From contig KL647298.1 in NCBI GenBank assembly GCA_000727475.1, positions 1,018,786-1,082,785 of the forward strand: a DNA stretch of 64,000 bases, given 5' to 3'. Origin of the DNA: Sarcocystis neurona (lineage: Eukaryota > Apicomplexa > Conoidasida > Eucoccidiorida > Sarcocystidae). A program made the position numbers and the translations under genes. Below are positions 10,005 through 23,247 of the stretch, piece after piece. Positions within the stretch are counted from its first letter, which is position 1. The number at the start of each line of letters is the position of its first letter. The notes beneath the pieces were generated by a model. It ran no database searches and was not told the origin of the DNA. It was given only the letters and a program-made list of their open reading frames with translations.

Positions 10005-10760
10005 TGTGGGTGCTGCTGCAGCATGTGTGTGGCATCCGATTGTTGCTGCTGCCGCTGTTTGATGCCGGTGCTGCTGCCGTCGCTGCTTCTTCTGCGGTTG
10101 CTCTATCGCTGCGGCGCCAGCTGCTGCTGCTGCGGTGCGGCTGCTTTTCCCTTGCAGTTTCTCTTGGTGCTCGTGCACCGGCTGGTGCCCCGCTGATGCT
10201 ACGGCTGCCGCTGCTGCTGCTGCTGCCAGGCTGCTGCAAGTGCTGCACGCGGGCTGGCGCTCATTTCCCGCCGTTTCTGCTTCTCTTGCTGCATGTGCCG
10301 CTGTGTGTTCAGCGCGCGCGTGTGTGTGTGCCTGCTGTGCCTGTGCGTGCTGGTATTTCTATGCCTGCGGTCCTGCTGCTGCGGCTGCGATCCCGGGGCT
10401 GCGGCTGTGGTCCTGCTGCTGCTCCTGCTGCCGTTGCTACTCTTGGCGCTGCTGTTGTTGGCGCTTTGCGGTTGCTGGGGCGCATGTTGCTGCCAGTGCG
10501 GTACTTGGTTTGTGCCACAACTGATGTTGCTGTTCCCGTTGCTGCTGCTGTTGCTTCGTTTGCTACTGCTGTTGCTGGTGTTGCTGTTGCTGCACTCGTT
10601 GCTGCGGCTGTTGCTTCGTTTGCTACTGCTATTGCTGCTTTTGCTGCTGCTGTTGATGCTGTTGGTGAGTGTGCTGCTGTCGGCATGGCTGCCGTTTATA
10701 TTGCTGTTGCTGCGGCCGCTGTTGCTGCTGCCGCTGCTGCGACTTTTAGATTTGACTCAG
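10005..10760 (+). repeat. CTG-rich tract ending at a splice acceptor
   Basis: About 750 bases of gctgctgct/ttgctgctg on the plus strand, ending in the acceptor-like gatttgactcag (ends 10760). Open frames here are Leu/Ala/Cys shadows of the triplet. Best read as the 3' part of an intron of the plus-strand gene that follows. Confidence 0.5.
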
Positions 10761-11441
10761 CGTTTCCCCGAAGAGGCACGGCGCTGCAATGCAGCAGCAC
10801 TATCGGAGCTCAATCCGTACTTGGATCGGCTGCAGTTGCTGCTGCAGCAACAGCAGCAGCCAGCAGGAACGGCAGCAGCATCTTCTGCAGCAAGAGAGCA
10901 GGAGCAGCACCAGCAAAGGGACTTTAACGCACTACTGACAACACCGTGCGGGGAGAAGAAACTTCTTTTTTTTCTCCCTCATCCTTCGGACGGTGCTGCT
11001 TCTTCCTCCGCAGCTACTGCTGCTGCTGGAAGCAACTGCCCGCAGCAACGCGTGCGACACGCCTACATTCGGCTGCCTGCGCTGCCGCTGCGTCCCTCGC
11101 CGGAGCTGCTCCAACACATTTCACAAACGTAGGGAGAACGAGCGCTGCAGGAAGCAGCATCAGCAGCAAAGGCAGCAAAGGAAGAAGCACCAGCAGCAGC
11201 AGCAAAGGAAGGAAAAACAGCAGCACCTATAGCGTCCAAAAAAGAAGCAGAAGCTATTTTAGCGGAGAAAGAAACAGCAGCTACAGCAGCGGAGAAAGAA
11301 GCAGCAGGAGCAGCAACAGAAGAAGCAGCAGGAATACGAGGTGCGGAAGAAAAGGCAGTAGCAAGAGGAGCAGCAAAGGAGGGAGTGGCACTATTCAAGG
11401 GAGCACGAGCGGCAGCAGGAGAAGAGGAGGAGGAGGAGTAA
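10761..11441 (+). CDS. Gln/Ala/Lys/Glu-rich exon with one in-frame TAG
   Basis: After the acceptor at 10760, one frame runs from CGT at 10761 to a TAA at 11439-11441. Its only stop is a TAG at 11130-11132. The first part reads RFPEEARRCNAAALSELNPY, then LDRLQLL and a Gln run. The part after the TAG is helical and regular: KAAKEEAPAAAAKEGKTAA, SKKEAEAILAEKETAATAAE, VARGAAKEGVALFKGARAAA and a Glu run, like Ala/Lys/Glu-rich LEA-like or structural proteins. 123 codons precede and 102 follow the TAG. A cryptic intron (pyrimidine tract with acceptor ccgcag near 11017), a mutation or read-through could explain it. No named family. Confidence 0.45.
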
Positions 11442-11930
11442 CAGGGAAGGGAGGAGCCGTTGCCGCAGCAGACGCCACCGTGCAGCACGCGTCGCTGAAC
11501 AGCAGACGCAGCTAGCGCAGGAGCAGAAACAGAAGAGCAGGAGCTAGGGGAGTGATTGCAGCAGCAGCAGCGGAGGGGAAGCAGCAGCGGAAACGCGGAT
11601 GCAGCGGAGAGCGCAGCAGCGAGACTGATGCATCAGGACGGCTTCGAGCAGGGAAGGCGGCAGCGGGCAGAAACGCACCCACAGGCACACACACAGAGAG
11701 TAGCAGCGGCAACAGAAGCGCAGCAGCAGCAGTAGCAGCAAGAGGAGCAGCAACCGCAGGAGTGACAGCAGCAGGACCTTTGCAGTAACTGCAGGAGGAG
11801 GAGCAGCAGCAGTAGTCATGGCAGCAAGAGGAGCAGCAGCAGCAAGAGGAGCAGCAGCAGCAAGAGCAACAGCAGCAGCAGTAGTACTGACAGCAAGATC
11901 AGCAGCAGCAGGAATACGAGCTTTCTGCAG
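11442..11930 (+). repeat. CAG-rich tract downstream of the exon
   Basis: agcagcagc-type sequence on plus with short open frames (for example an Ala/Gly segment about 11818-11930 with tandem AARGAAA units). Could be 3' coding or untranslated sequence. No frame stands out. Confidence 0.4.
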
Positions 11931-13440
11931 CTTCCGGTGTATATTTATATATATACATGTAGATACAGATGTGTGTATACGTGGAAAGAGAGAGAGGGAG
12001 ATAGAGACAGAGAGAAAGAGGGACAGACATGTAATATACATATAAATGTATATATGTGCGTACTTGCGTATGTTTGTTTTTCACTTCGAAAAGGACACAA
12101 GAGGGGAGCGACGCTTTTCTCGTTAAATAGTCGCGTCGGGCCTCTCAACATCTTTGTGGCCTCCTTTGCATATATGTATATATATACATATATGAACATA
12201 TATTTATACATATATGTATGTATATACATATATATATATATATGTAAGTGTGTCCATATGCGCAGTGTTCTCTGTATCCATATCATCCTATACAAATGTC
12301 TGGCTCTCTCTCTCTATGTATATATGTACGACATCACCACTGTCTCTGCGATTACGTATATATAAAAATATCTATCTATCTTTATCTATATCTATATCTA
12401 TATATAAGTGTATTTGTCTTGTGTTAGCGCGCCTCAGCATGTCCACACCTGTATACTTACGTATACACATATGTATTTATTCCGTCTCTCCTCTCCCATG
12501 CACACACATCTATATATATATATATAAGAATGTACGTATGTCTACATATATATATGTATAAATGTATGCATGTGTGTTTGTATGTATATCTGTGTACATG
12601 GATATAGGTAGGTTTGTGTGAAGCTGTATATTTGTTGCGTTTAGCGTCTCATTTGTCTCTCATTTTAGAGGTCACTGTGTTCACCAATTTCTTCATTCTT
12701 CTTTTATCCGTCCCTGTCTCTTTGCCAGTGTACCTAATACTTACATCCTTCTACCTCGTCTCATTTTATACACCTCTACATGGGTTTACACATGTGCATA
12801 TATATATACATATATATATATATATACATATACATGTATATATATATTTATTTATATACACATGTGTAAAACTGATCGCACAGGCGGTGTATCCGTGTCA
12901 CACAAACACCTACATATCTCCCCATTACCTATACACATATATATATATTGTGCATTATAAATATATATCCATACATATATATATATATGGGCGCCGTGAT
13001 TAATACAGACGTGTGCAGTCCTCATTCACGTATCCGTATCCATCTGTATCTCTGTGTATATCTATACCTATACATGTATACATATGTATATATATACATA
13101 TTATGTGGCTGCTTATTATATCTATATATACGTATAATACAAGGACATCAGTTTGTGCTTAGTAGATAAAAAAGTTTTTCCTTAGGTATATGATCCACCA
13201 CGCAAAGCTCCAACGTCACTATTAGTGTCCCTACATAAATATATGTTACATATATGTTCATCTCTCTGTCTATCTCTATATCCTCTCTCTCTATATATAC
13301 ATATATATATATGTCTATCATCGCACTTTTTTGTGTATGCATATGCACATATTTGCGTACGCACATATCCTCATATACGCGTGTATGCATATATATATAT
13401 ATACATGTATATGTATATATATGTATACACATATATACGC

Positions 13441-13472
<32 letters not shown>

Positions 13473-13780
13473 GTGGACATATATATGAGCACACGAAGCA
13501 GAAGATTGGTGCATGTTTCTGCTACCTGTCTGATCCTATGAATGTGTAGTAATTAACTCGTCTGTGTTTCTGTGTCTACTCTTCTACATAAGTACATCTG
13601 CCAAAGTTTGTACGTATATCGGAAAACAACCACACAGATCGTCACGTCTTCCTGAAGAAATATATACATATATATATGTATTTATATGTACATATGCTTG
13701 TATAAGTATACGTGTGTCTGTCTACATATTCTGGACACAAGAGAGTCGTAGACAAAGAGAATTTCTGTCTGCCCCTTTCC
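11931..13780. repeat. TA-rich simple-sequence block
   Basis: Tracts of TATATA, CATATATA and TCTATCTA with small unique islands at about 12090-12160, 12610-12790 and 13140-13240. No gene supported. Confidence 0.65.
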
Positions 13781-13914
13781 AGAAGAAGGAGAAGCTCCAC
13801 ATTTGCCGGCTGCCGTGTTTGCTGCTGCCGCTGCTGCTTGTTGCTGCTGCTTGCAGCGTCTGTCTGGCGTTGACCGGCGCCGTAGAGCAGCAGCAGCAGC
13901 ACTACAGAAGAAGA

Positions 13915-14644
13915 CGCGGCCTGGGTCTCCGTCCAGCCGCTGCTGCTGCCACCTCCTCCTGTTTGTATGATTCTCACGTAGAGCCACTTCTTTCGCCAAA
14001 GAATTCGGCTCGGTGCGTATGTTCTCAGAACCATATTTTCTCCGCTGTTGCCGCTTGTCGAACTCTTGCATTTCTTCTCTGAGGCTTCCCTGCTGCTGCC
14101 GCTGCTCCTCCCGCACTGCCGAAAAACTCGCTGCTGCTGCTGCTCCTTCTTCCCCGGGCGATTAGCTGGTGACGTCCTCCTGCTGCGGCTGTCTGCGTGT
14201 TAGTGCTGCTGCAGCAGCACTTTTTCCCGGACTTCTGCCAGTTGCACTCCTGCTGCTGCCGCTGTCTGCAGGACCCCTCCCGCTACTGCAGCACTGCTTC
14301 TCGTAGCACTACTGCTGCTGCTGCTGGTGCTGCTGCACTTTTTCGTCCCCCACCCTGCCGCTGGTGTTGTCTCACTCCAGTTGCTGTCACGACCCGTACT
14401 TGTGCAGCTGCTGTGCGTCTTTGTCCTGCTGTTCCTTGTTTCCTCGTCTTGCCGGTGCTTCTCCGTGAGACTTCTCACTGCTGCTGCTGTAGGGTCCTGC
14501 ACCTGCGCGCTGCTTCATCTGAATATCCTGATTTCTTGCAGCTGTGCGTCTGGCTTGAGCTGTTGTTGCTGTTGCTGCGTTGCGTGCATCGCTCTTGCTG
14601 CTTGATTTTTGCGGCTTCCCTGGTCTCTCCTGCTAACGCACATC
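13915..14644 (-). CDS. Candidate minus-strand CAG-rich exons
   Basis: Three minus-strand segments look translated. 14644-14515 follows ccaagagcag and holds SRRDQGSRKNQAARAMHATQ then a Gln run. 14502-14200 follows cgcgcag and holds RSLTEKHRQDEETRNSRTKT, a Ser run and AAAAGVQLAEVREKVLLQQ. 14150-13915 holds REEQRQQQGSLREEMQEFDK, TEPNSLAKEVALRENHTN and RRRWQQQRLDGDPG. Splice phases between them were not resolved. The same DNA is CTG on plus and precedes a plus-strand acceptor at 14658, so part of it could instead be an intron of the plus-strand gene. No domain recognised. Confidence 0.35.
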
Positions 14645-14658
14645 TGCTCTTGGGGCAG

Positions 14659-17003
14659 CAGAAGGCGACAGAAGATTCCCGTGTAGCGGCAGGAGGCGGC
14701 GGAGGAGTAGCAGCTGCAGCGGCGTGCTGCCGCTGCGCACAGCGTCGGCACCAAGAGCAGCAGCGCCGAACAGAAGAGCAGCAAGCGCAGCAGCAGACAA
14801 TACGGAGCAGCAGTAGGCTCACTGCTGCAGCAGCAGGGGCATTCCTTAGCAGCAGCAGTAGTTGTCGCACGCCCAACATGTGTGATATACACACACATAT
14901 ACATAATCGCACACACAACTATATATATATATATACAGAGAGAGAGACAGAGGGAGAGGAACCGACATACACATACATATATATATATACATATATATAT
15001 ACATATATATATAGAGAGAGAAACAGACATACACATACAGGTACACATACATATATATATATATACATGCGTATCTATATATATAAGGAGAGCGACAGAG
15101 AAACAGACATACACTTACAGGTATATATATATATGTATATATGTATATGTATATATGTATATATATGTATATATGTATATATGCATATATATATAGAGAG
15201 AGAGAGGGAGAGATATCCACAGACACATACAGGTATACACGTATATATACACGAGAGCGAGACAGACATGAACACATGCATACAAATACGTAAACAACTT
15301 GTAGGTGTAGGTGTGTGTATATGGGCAACTGCAGCAACAGCATTAGATAGGGAGGGAAGGATGAGGGGCCGGGGGAGGAGAAAAGGAGCAGCAGCATTTT
15401 GACGACCGATTCCTGCAGTTGCTGCGTTTCATTTGCCTGCTGCAATTCAGGGAGAAATTGCATGCGTTGTGGGGCCGGCAAACGGAGAACGTTATGTTCA
15501 AGGCAGCACTTTACCAACCCCAGGATGACTCGCTTATTCAGTAAGAGACGGACGCATCTTTTCTGCCGCAGCCGTTGCTGTTGCTGCTTCGTCGTTGATC
15601 TCTGTTGCTGCGTGTGCTTCTCTCTTCGTAGAAAACCGGGTCCTGCTTCGGCTTCTGCTTCTTCAGAAATGTTGCCACTGCCGCCTCTCGCGCGGCTGCT
15701 GTTTCTGCTGCTCCTGCTGCTGCTGCGTCAGCTGCTGTCCGGCTCGTGTTGCTGCTGCAGCTGCAGCAAAAGACTTAGAAGCAGAAGCCGCTGCTGCTCG
15801 TTTTCTCCTACTTAGCTTGATCCTGCCGCTGGTTTCACTGCTTCGAATGCTGCTGCTGTTTTTGCTGCTCCTACTGCTGCTGCTGCTCTTTATGTTGCTG
15901 CTGTCCTTGTTACTGTCCTTGGTGCTGCTGCTGCTGTCAACTTTGCATGCGATTCTGCGTGGATGTGTAACAGGCGAGCAGCCGCAATGCGGAGGGCGTT
16001 TCGGGATTACCACGCCAGGCTCATCAAACGGGCTCGCAGCACGACGGTGAGTTGCATGCGGCTGCTTCCTCTTCTAAGCAGCGGCAGCAGCAGCAGCGTA
16101 GAGAAGCTGCATTTGATTTTTCCGTATTTACAGCAGCAGCAGGATCGAACGTGGCGTTTTTTTCCTTGCTAACAGCTGCAGCAGCAACCACGGCAGGGTG
16201 GGGGGCACGCAGTGCGCCACAGAAACAGCAGCAGCAACAGCGGCAACAGGACGCCGTGCGTCACGAGCACTCAGGCAGGAGTGGCACCAGCAGGAGCAGC
16301 AGCAGCAGCAGCAAGATGTTGGCAGGGGCTGGCAGTCGCATGCGTGCGACTCGTAGAGGAGAACATGAAATCGTTTTTGCTTTGCGGCAGCAGTAGCTAT
16401 AGGGGGAAAAGCGAGACGCTACCTGCAAGGAGCAGCGACAACAGCAACACCGCGAAGGATTCCTATTTACAAACAGAAGCAGCAGCTACAACAAACACAT
16501 CCGCTTGGACGAGTTCTACCGCAACAGTAGCAGTAGCAGTAACAGCAGCAGCAGCAGCAACAGCAGCAGCGGCAACAGCAGCAGCGGCCACAGCAGCAGC
16601 AATAGCGGCAGCAACAGCAGCAGTAATAGCAGCTGCAATACCAGCAACAGCACCAGGAGGAGCACCAGCGGCACCAACAGCAGCAGTAACAGCATTAGCA
16701 AGGTGGGTGGCAGCACCGACAGCAGCAGGGATAGCAGCACCAAGCGCAGCAGGGACAGCAGCAACAACGGCAACAGCAACAGCAGCAACAGTTACAAGCA
16801 TCTGTGTCACGAACAGCGTGAGGAGTGTTAGCAAGACGGGCAACAGCAGCGACAGCAGCCTCCGTCACGTCCCTCGGGGTCCACGGCCAGCAGCAGCAGT
16901 ACGTAGAAAGACCGGCAGCTGCGTACAGGCTTTGATTGCAAGTGCGGCAGCAACAACACAGCAACAGCAATGCAGAAGTGGCCGTTTCATCTTTCTGTTA
17001 TGA
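14659..17003 (+). CDS. Multi-exon plus-strand gene, function unknown
   Basis: Proposed exons: (1) 14659 to about 14881 after cttggggcag, [16 protein letters not shown] then [18 protein letters not shown]; (2) about 15366-15540, [48 protein letters not shown], ending at donor CA|GTAAGA; (3) 15974-16046 after taacag, [20 protein letters not shown], ending at ACG|GTGAGT; (4) from 16174 after ttttttccttgctaacag, open to a TGA at 17001-17003, Ala/Thr-rich. Exons 2 and 3 join in phase across a CTG-rich intron, rebuilding a Gln codon; this is the firmest part. For exon 4, alternative acceptors at 16078 and 16133 exist. Exons 2-3 look like a normal globular, helical protein, but I recognise no family. 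Whether exon 1 belongs here is uncertain. Confidence 0.5.
15366..15540 (+). CDS. Well-supported internal exon of the 14.7-17.0 kb gene
   Basis: Open frame from about 15366 with mixed, globular-type residues (Trp, Phe, Cys, Met, Tyr) and no repeat. It ends at CTTATTCA|GTAAGAG, a near-consensus donor, in phase 2. Removing the intron to 15973 restores a Gln codon with the next exon. The upstream limit is set by an in-frame TGA at 15362-15364; the exact acceptor is uncertain. Confidence 0.6.
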
Positions 17004-18396
17004 TACCGAAAGGAAAGGAGAGGAGAGGAAAAGAGAAGAGAGGAGAGGAGGAGGAGAGGGAACTGACACCGGCGAGTGAAGGGCAGCAGCCCAGGCAGGG
17101 TGACGTTTTTGCATGAAGGGAATGAACAGCAGCAACAACCGCAATATATCAGAAGCCACTGCTACGGACACACTCACCACGCATACACAAATATATATAA
17201 TATATTTATCTTTATCTATCTATCTATCTATCTATCTATGCCTATCTATCTATCTATCCATCTATCTATCTATCTATCTATACCTATCTATCTATCTCTA
17301 TTATCTATCTATCTATCTGTCTCTCTCTATATATATATAAGCGTGCCAGCACGTTTGTGTGAGGTGTACGCATGTGAACAATGAAAATTGTGATATATAT
17401 ATATACATATATATGCGTATATGTGTATATATACACACACATATATACACGTATATACACTCGAAACTACACACGTGTATGTATATGTGTATATACACAA
17501 AGACAAACGTAAGCATGTACGCATATATACATATATATATATATATATGCATGTGTCGATATACACAGAAACAAACATATGCATGTACACATATATATAT
17601 GTATATGTCTATATACACAGAGACAAATATACATATATATATATATGTATGTGTATTTAGTCGAACGTATTGGCTGCTGTGCTGCTGTGACTGTTTTGGG
17701 GCAGAACAGAAAATCGCGGAAGAAGCGTCTCGCGCAGGCGGCTGCGAAGGCAGAAGAGATGGTCCGTTCCCTTCTCTCTTTTCCTTCGGCAGTCTCGTGC
17801 ATGCGATATCAAACAAACAACCGCGACGCGGAAGAAGAAGCATCTACTAGAAAATCTTCCTCCACTCGCGCGTACACGCAATTCTTCTACATACACATAT
17901 ATGCATACATTTCTTCCTTGCCCTGTCTCTCTCGATATATATATGTATATACATATATATATGTGCCAATGCGTAGCTGTCTCTGTATTCTTCTGCGTCC
18001 TGCTCCTACTTCTCCCTCGCGCGTAATATATATATATATATATATGAGTAGATATGTATACACGTGTGTGTCTGTCTCTATACGTATCTATTTGAATGTG
18101 CATAAATGTATGTATGTGATTACGTACATTGCATACATGCTTGTTCCTCTCTCTATACATATACATATGTGTGCATATCTATATACATATATATATATAG
18201 GGAGAGAGATGTATTTATATATATGAGTGTATATATATGTATATACGTCTATATCTCTAGACGTATACATGTGTATACATAGATATATATATGAGTATGT
18301 ATATGTATATACGCGTTAGTGTTACTGTATACATGTGTATAATAAGTATATATACCTGTCCACAAGCGTGTCTCTGTCTGCGGCTCTCCCTTATCG
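17004..18396. other. GA-rich, TATC microsatellite and TA blocks; short possible exon
   Basis: 17007-17075 is a GGAGA-type purine tract, 17205-17330 a TATC tetranucleotide run, 17390-17660 TA-rich. 17695-17760 holds a basic frame (QNRKSRKKRLAQAAAKAEE) after gttttggggcag that may be an isolated exon. 17890-18360 is TA-rich. Confidence 0.5.
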
Positions 18397-21300
18397 ATGA
18401 GCGATGCATGCGTGACAAATATGGAAATATATGGGGACCTAAGACAGGTAAGAGATTTTAGCATTGCAAGAAGGAGTTGACTGTTCCCAGCTAGCCGCCT
18501 TTTCCTTTTGTTAACGAGAGCTTCACTTTCCACGCTTCCGTCTTTTCTTCTTCGTTTCTTCCGTCCTTTGTTTTCTTTCTCTCGCGTTCTCTTCGTCTCC
18601 TCCCTGCTTCGTTCTGTGCCGCTGCTGCTGTCCCCATGAGCGCTGCTGCTGCTCTCGCTTCTCCTGCCTCCTCCGCGCCGGCTGCGTGTGCGAGCTCTTG
18701 CGCTGTTGCTGCTGCAACTCCTGCTGCTGTTGCCGCCTCGGCCGAACGCCTGCTGCTTCGACCATTACCCTTTCGCTGCTGCTACTGCTCCTTATCCGTT
18801 GGGTAACGCTTCTGTTTCTTCTTCGTTTTTTTCTTCTGCTTCTGGTATGGGTGCCGCTGTAGCCTCTGCTGCTGCTGCTGCCTCTGGAGCTCCTGCTGCT
18901 TTTTTGCTGCCGTTTTGCCGCTGCTGCGCCTCCCAGTCCGCCGCTGTTGACGTCGCTGCTGCTGGTGCAGGTTGTCCTGCTGCTGAAGGTCCTGGTCCTT
19001 CCCATAACGCCCTGCCTTGGCTATTATGGAACCTGCTCCTGCTGCCTCACTGCTGCTCCTCGTGCTGCTGTTGCATCGACTGCTACGGTCACTGCTGCCG
19101 CTGTTGCTCTGACGCATCAGGTGTGAAACTGCAGACGAAGCAGCTGCAGAAGACGCGGCAGCAATAGGAGCAGACGCACTAGGGGAATCAGCAGGGCAAG
19201 GAACAGCAGCAGGAGATGTAGCAGCACTACACTCACCAGTAGCAACAGCAGCAGCGGAAACAGCGTTTCTGCGAACGCTTGGCAAATTCTGGCCATGCCT
19301 CGTGCTGCAGCATCTCGTCTAGACTTCCATGCTGTGGCACCTCCGCTGCTGCTGCAGGTGCCTTCCTGCTGGTGCTGATACGTCACCGACACCGTCCTGC
19401 TGCTGGGGATACTGCTTCAGTTGCAGCCGTTGTTACTGACGATTGATAGTGGGGCTGCTTCGTCGTCTACTGCTGCCTCTTCCTCTGCTGCTTACGCCGA
19501 TGCGTCTGCTCCTGCTGCTGCTGCGTCTTTCGCAGCTACTGCCTCTGCACCTGCAGCAGCTCTTGCATCTGCTGCGGTGTCTGCTACTCACGCCTACCAT
19601 CGGATCTGCTGCTGCTGCGTCTTCGGCTGTTGCTGCACCTTCTGCTAATGCTGCCCCTGGTGCTGCGTCTGCTGCTTTCGCCTTTGCTTCAAGTGTTGCC
19701 TCTGCTGCTGCTGCTGGATCTGCGTACTGCTGATGTTGCCTGCGGTGCCGCTGCTGCATCTGCCGGAGCGCTGCTGTTGGAGCTGCGGGCGCTGCTACGT
19801 CTGTTGCTGCTGCTGCTGCTGCACATGGTGTTGCTGCGCTGCGTCACCTGCTGAAGCTCGTGGTGCGAGAGTCCCTTCGCTGCTGCTGCAGCTGCTGCTG
19901 CTGCATCGGCTGCTGCTGCATCGGCTGCTGCTGCCGCTGCATCTGCTGCTGCTGCTGCATCTGCTGCTGCTTCTGCATCTGCTGCTGCTGCTGCATCTGC
20001 TGCGGCTGCTGGTGCTGCATCATCTGCTGCCGCATCGGCTGCTGCCGCATCGGCTGCTGCTGCGTCTGCGGCTGCCGTGCATCGGCTGCTGCTGCGTGTG
20101 CGGCTGCCGTGCATCGGCTGCTGCTGCTACGTCTAAGTCTGCTGCTGTATCCGCTGCTGCTGCTGCTGCATCTGCTGCTGCTGCTTCCCAGCACGTCCGC
20201 TTGTTGGTTTGTGCAGGTGCTTCGGCGTTTTGGGCCGCAACCCGAGGAGCCTCCGCCGCAGTTTCAGCAGCACGTGCGGCGGGTTGAAATTTTTGAAGCA
20301 GGTTTCCACCCGGATTATCTTTTTCTACAAAAAGGGATATCTCTGCAGCAACAGGAGGTTGGCATTGATCCGTCTCATCGATATCTCTTTTCTTCGTCGT
20401 CAACTTCTTTTTTTCTTCCATTCCACTCGTTCTCTCTGTCTCTGTGTCACTAGACAAATGCAGAGTAACCTCGCGCTATCACAAAACAAAATTATCAAAT
20501 CGACACGTGAACGTAGTAGTAGTAGTAGTAATAGTAGTAGTAGGAGGAAGAGCAGGAGCAGTCGCAGCAATAGGAGGAGTATTAGCAGTATCAGCTGTAC
20601 GACTATCAGTAGTAGTATAGCTGTAGTAGTAGTAGCAGTGGTAGTGAAGTCGTCGTCGTCGTAGTAGTAGCGGTAGTAGTAGTATATGTGGAGTAGTATA
20701 GTAGTCGTACAGTAATAGTAGTAGTAGTAGAAAAGGTTGCAGGAGCGTCGCCCGCCGTTTCCCCGGGATGGGGGTTTCTTTAGAGGGGAAAAATTTGTGT
20801 TGCGCGTGTTTTTTGTGCCAAGGCAATAACCCCGGGATGCGAACGTCACTGTTGACATTTGAAGACTTCTGCGAAGGAGCCACTGCCGTCTATTCATTAT
20901 AAATATGCATATCTTTGTTTCTGTCTGCATGCATCTCTCTCCACACGTCTTTGGAACCACCTATCTCTTCGATCTATTTAAGCTGTCTATCTTTCTGTCT
21001 ATCTATCTGATCGGTCTACTTGGTGTGTCTATCCATCTGATTTATCTATCTGTCTGATTTATTTATCTTACCCACCTATCTATTTAATCCATCTGTCTAT
21101 CTAACCTGCGTCTCTACTTTATCTTTCTATCTCTTTGATTTGTCTCTCTGATGTCTTTATCTGTTTACTCCACCTTTCTGTGTATATAACTAATTCATCT
21201 TTCTATCTAATTTATCTGTCTGTCTAATTTCTATATCCATCTGTCTTATATATCTGTCTACCTCTCTTTCTAATCTATCTGTCTATGTAATCCATTTGTC

Positions 21301-23214
21301 CACCTATCTGTCTATCTATCTATCCACACATATATATATGTACTACTATGGATCCAAAATTTTTCCGCATATATGCGTCTATAAGTGAACTTCGCATTAA
21401 ACCGCCGCACTTGTCTAGTTGTATAGATGTATATATACAGAGAGAGAGACGTAGACAGATAAACAGTAAAGTAGATAGATAGGTAGACTGAGAGACACAT
21501 AGATAGATAGGTGTAGATAGACACAGGTAGATAGATAGAAGTAGACAGATAAATATAGATAAATAGACAGATATAGATACAGAGACATAGATATAGAGAT
21601 ACACATATATAGAGAGAGATAGATGGACAGGTAGATAGATAGATAGACGTATGTAATGAATGCGTAGAATATAAATGTTGTAATTGTTAGAGAAAGCATC
21701 ACTGCTTCCCGGAGTAAATCTGCTTCAGTTTTTCGTTTGTCGATATCTTCCTCTTTATCCTTCTCTATGCCCTGGAACTTCTCTCTTTTCCGTCTCCTCT
21801 CCCTGTCCCCCTGTCCCCCCGTCTCCCTGTCTCCCCGTCTCCTTGCCCCTCTGTCTCCCTGCCCCCTCTCTCCCTGCCCCTCTGTCTCCCTGCCCCCTCT
21901 CTCCCTGTCCCCCTGTCTCCCTGCCCCCCTGTCTCCCCGTCTCTCTGCCCCCCTGTCTCTCTCTGGCGTCTCCGTTTCTGCCGTTGTCTCTTTTTCGCTC
22001 GTTTCCGTTCCCCGCGTCTTCGTCTGCACACTTCCACTTCCTTTTCTTCTTCGTCTTCCACTTGTCTCCCTCCTTTCCTTCTCTCTTTTAATCGCCTTTT
22101 CGCGTCGTTGGTCCTCGCTCTCCGTATTGTGTTTCTCCTACGTCTTCTTCTCGCGTCTTCTTCCGAGCTTCTCTTCAACAACTTATCGTTTTCCTGCGAT
22201 TCCCCTGCCCGCACCTTCAGCTTCTCCTTTTCTTTGTTGCTTCTGCTTCTGTGTCCTCGCCTCTGTCACGCGCAGGAGGCTTTGCAGCGTCTCTGTGGAA
22301 AGTACTGCGAAGACGAGCCGACGGCCTGGCTGCTGCAGCACCTGCTGCTGCAACTGCGATGCCCGCCGGGACCCATCCCTATAATTATCGCAGACAAAAC
22401 TTTCCGGGCTTTCCCTGACAGAGGGGTCTTTGTGGTCCGTCTTGCATGCGAGATATAAACTATACAACAAACACATACACACATATACACACAGGTGTCT
22501 CTACGGACACATACATATATATATATATATAGGTGTATAGGAGTGTATGTATATACATGTGTGCCGGGTGGCATCTGTTTATAACTATCATTGACAAATC
22601 TTTCCAAGCTTTTCCGACAAGGCTCACTTCGTGGTGACATATATATATATGACTCATCACGAGCTACACATAGAGAACATATACCCGCCTAGAGGTGTGG
22701 TTGAGATAAATTGATATATTTGCGTAGTTCTTTTCGAGCTTCTCCTGAGAGGGTATCTTGCTGCTGAGACTCACATATATATTTATATGATATATATGCA
22801 AAAGAAGGTACATACCTACACAGAGCTGCCTATCCGTACTTATACACATATGTGTATATAGGTTGATACATAGATACGGCAGCGTAACCGTACGTATATA
22901 TATATATATATATAGGTACATACGTAGATCGATTTGCGCGCACGTAAACACGCATGTGCTCGCACGTATGTACATATGTACAGGTAGATAGATGGATTCA
23001 TATATCTATCTATCTATCTATCTACCTCTCTCTCTCCATTTATATATAATATAAATATGTATATGTGCGCAGTATCCCTATGTACAGGTAAATAGGAACT
23101 CGTGTTGTGCCTGGTCGATATATGGCATATCGAATGCTTTGCCGCCCAGCTATGTACACCACACACATACTTGGACGTATCCATATATGTGGTTGCCCAC
23201 ACAACATGTATAAG

Positions 23215-23247
<33 letters not shown>

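Noticed and set aside
1763..11132. UAG reassigned to glutamine as a genetic code change
   Set aside because: The exon at 38507-43622 has very many CAG codons and no TAG, and the XPG and other frames end at ordinary stops; local decay or errors fit better. Kept only as a finding to test.
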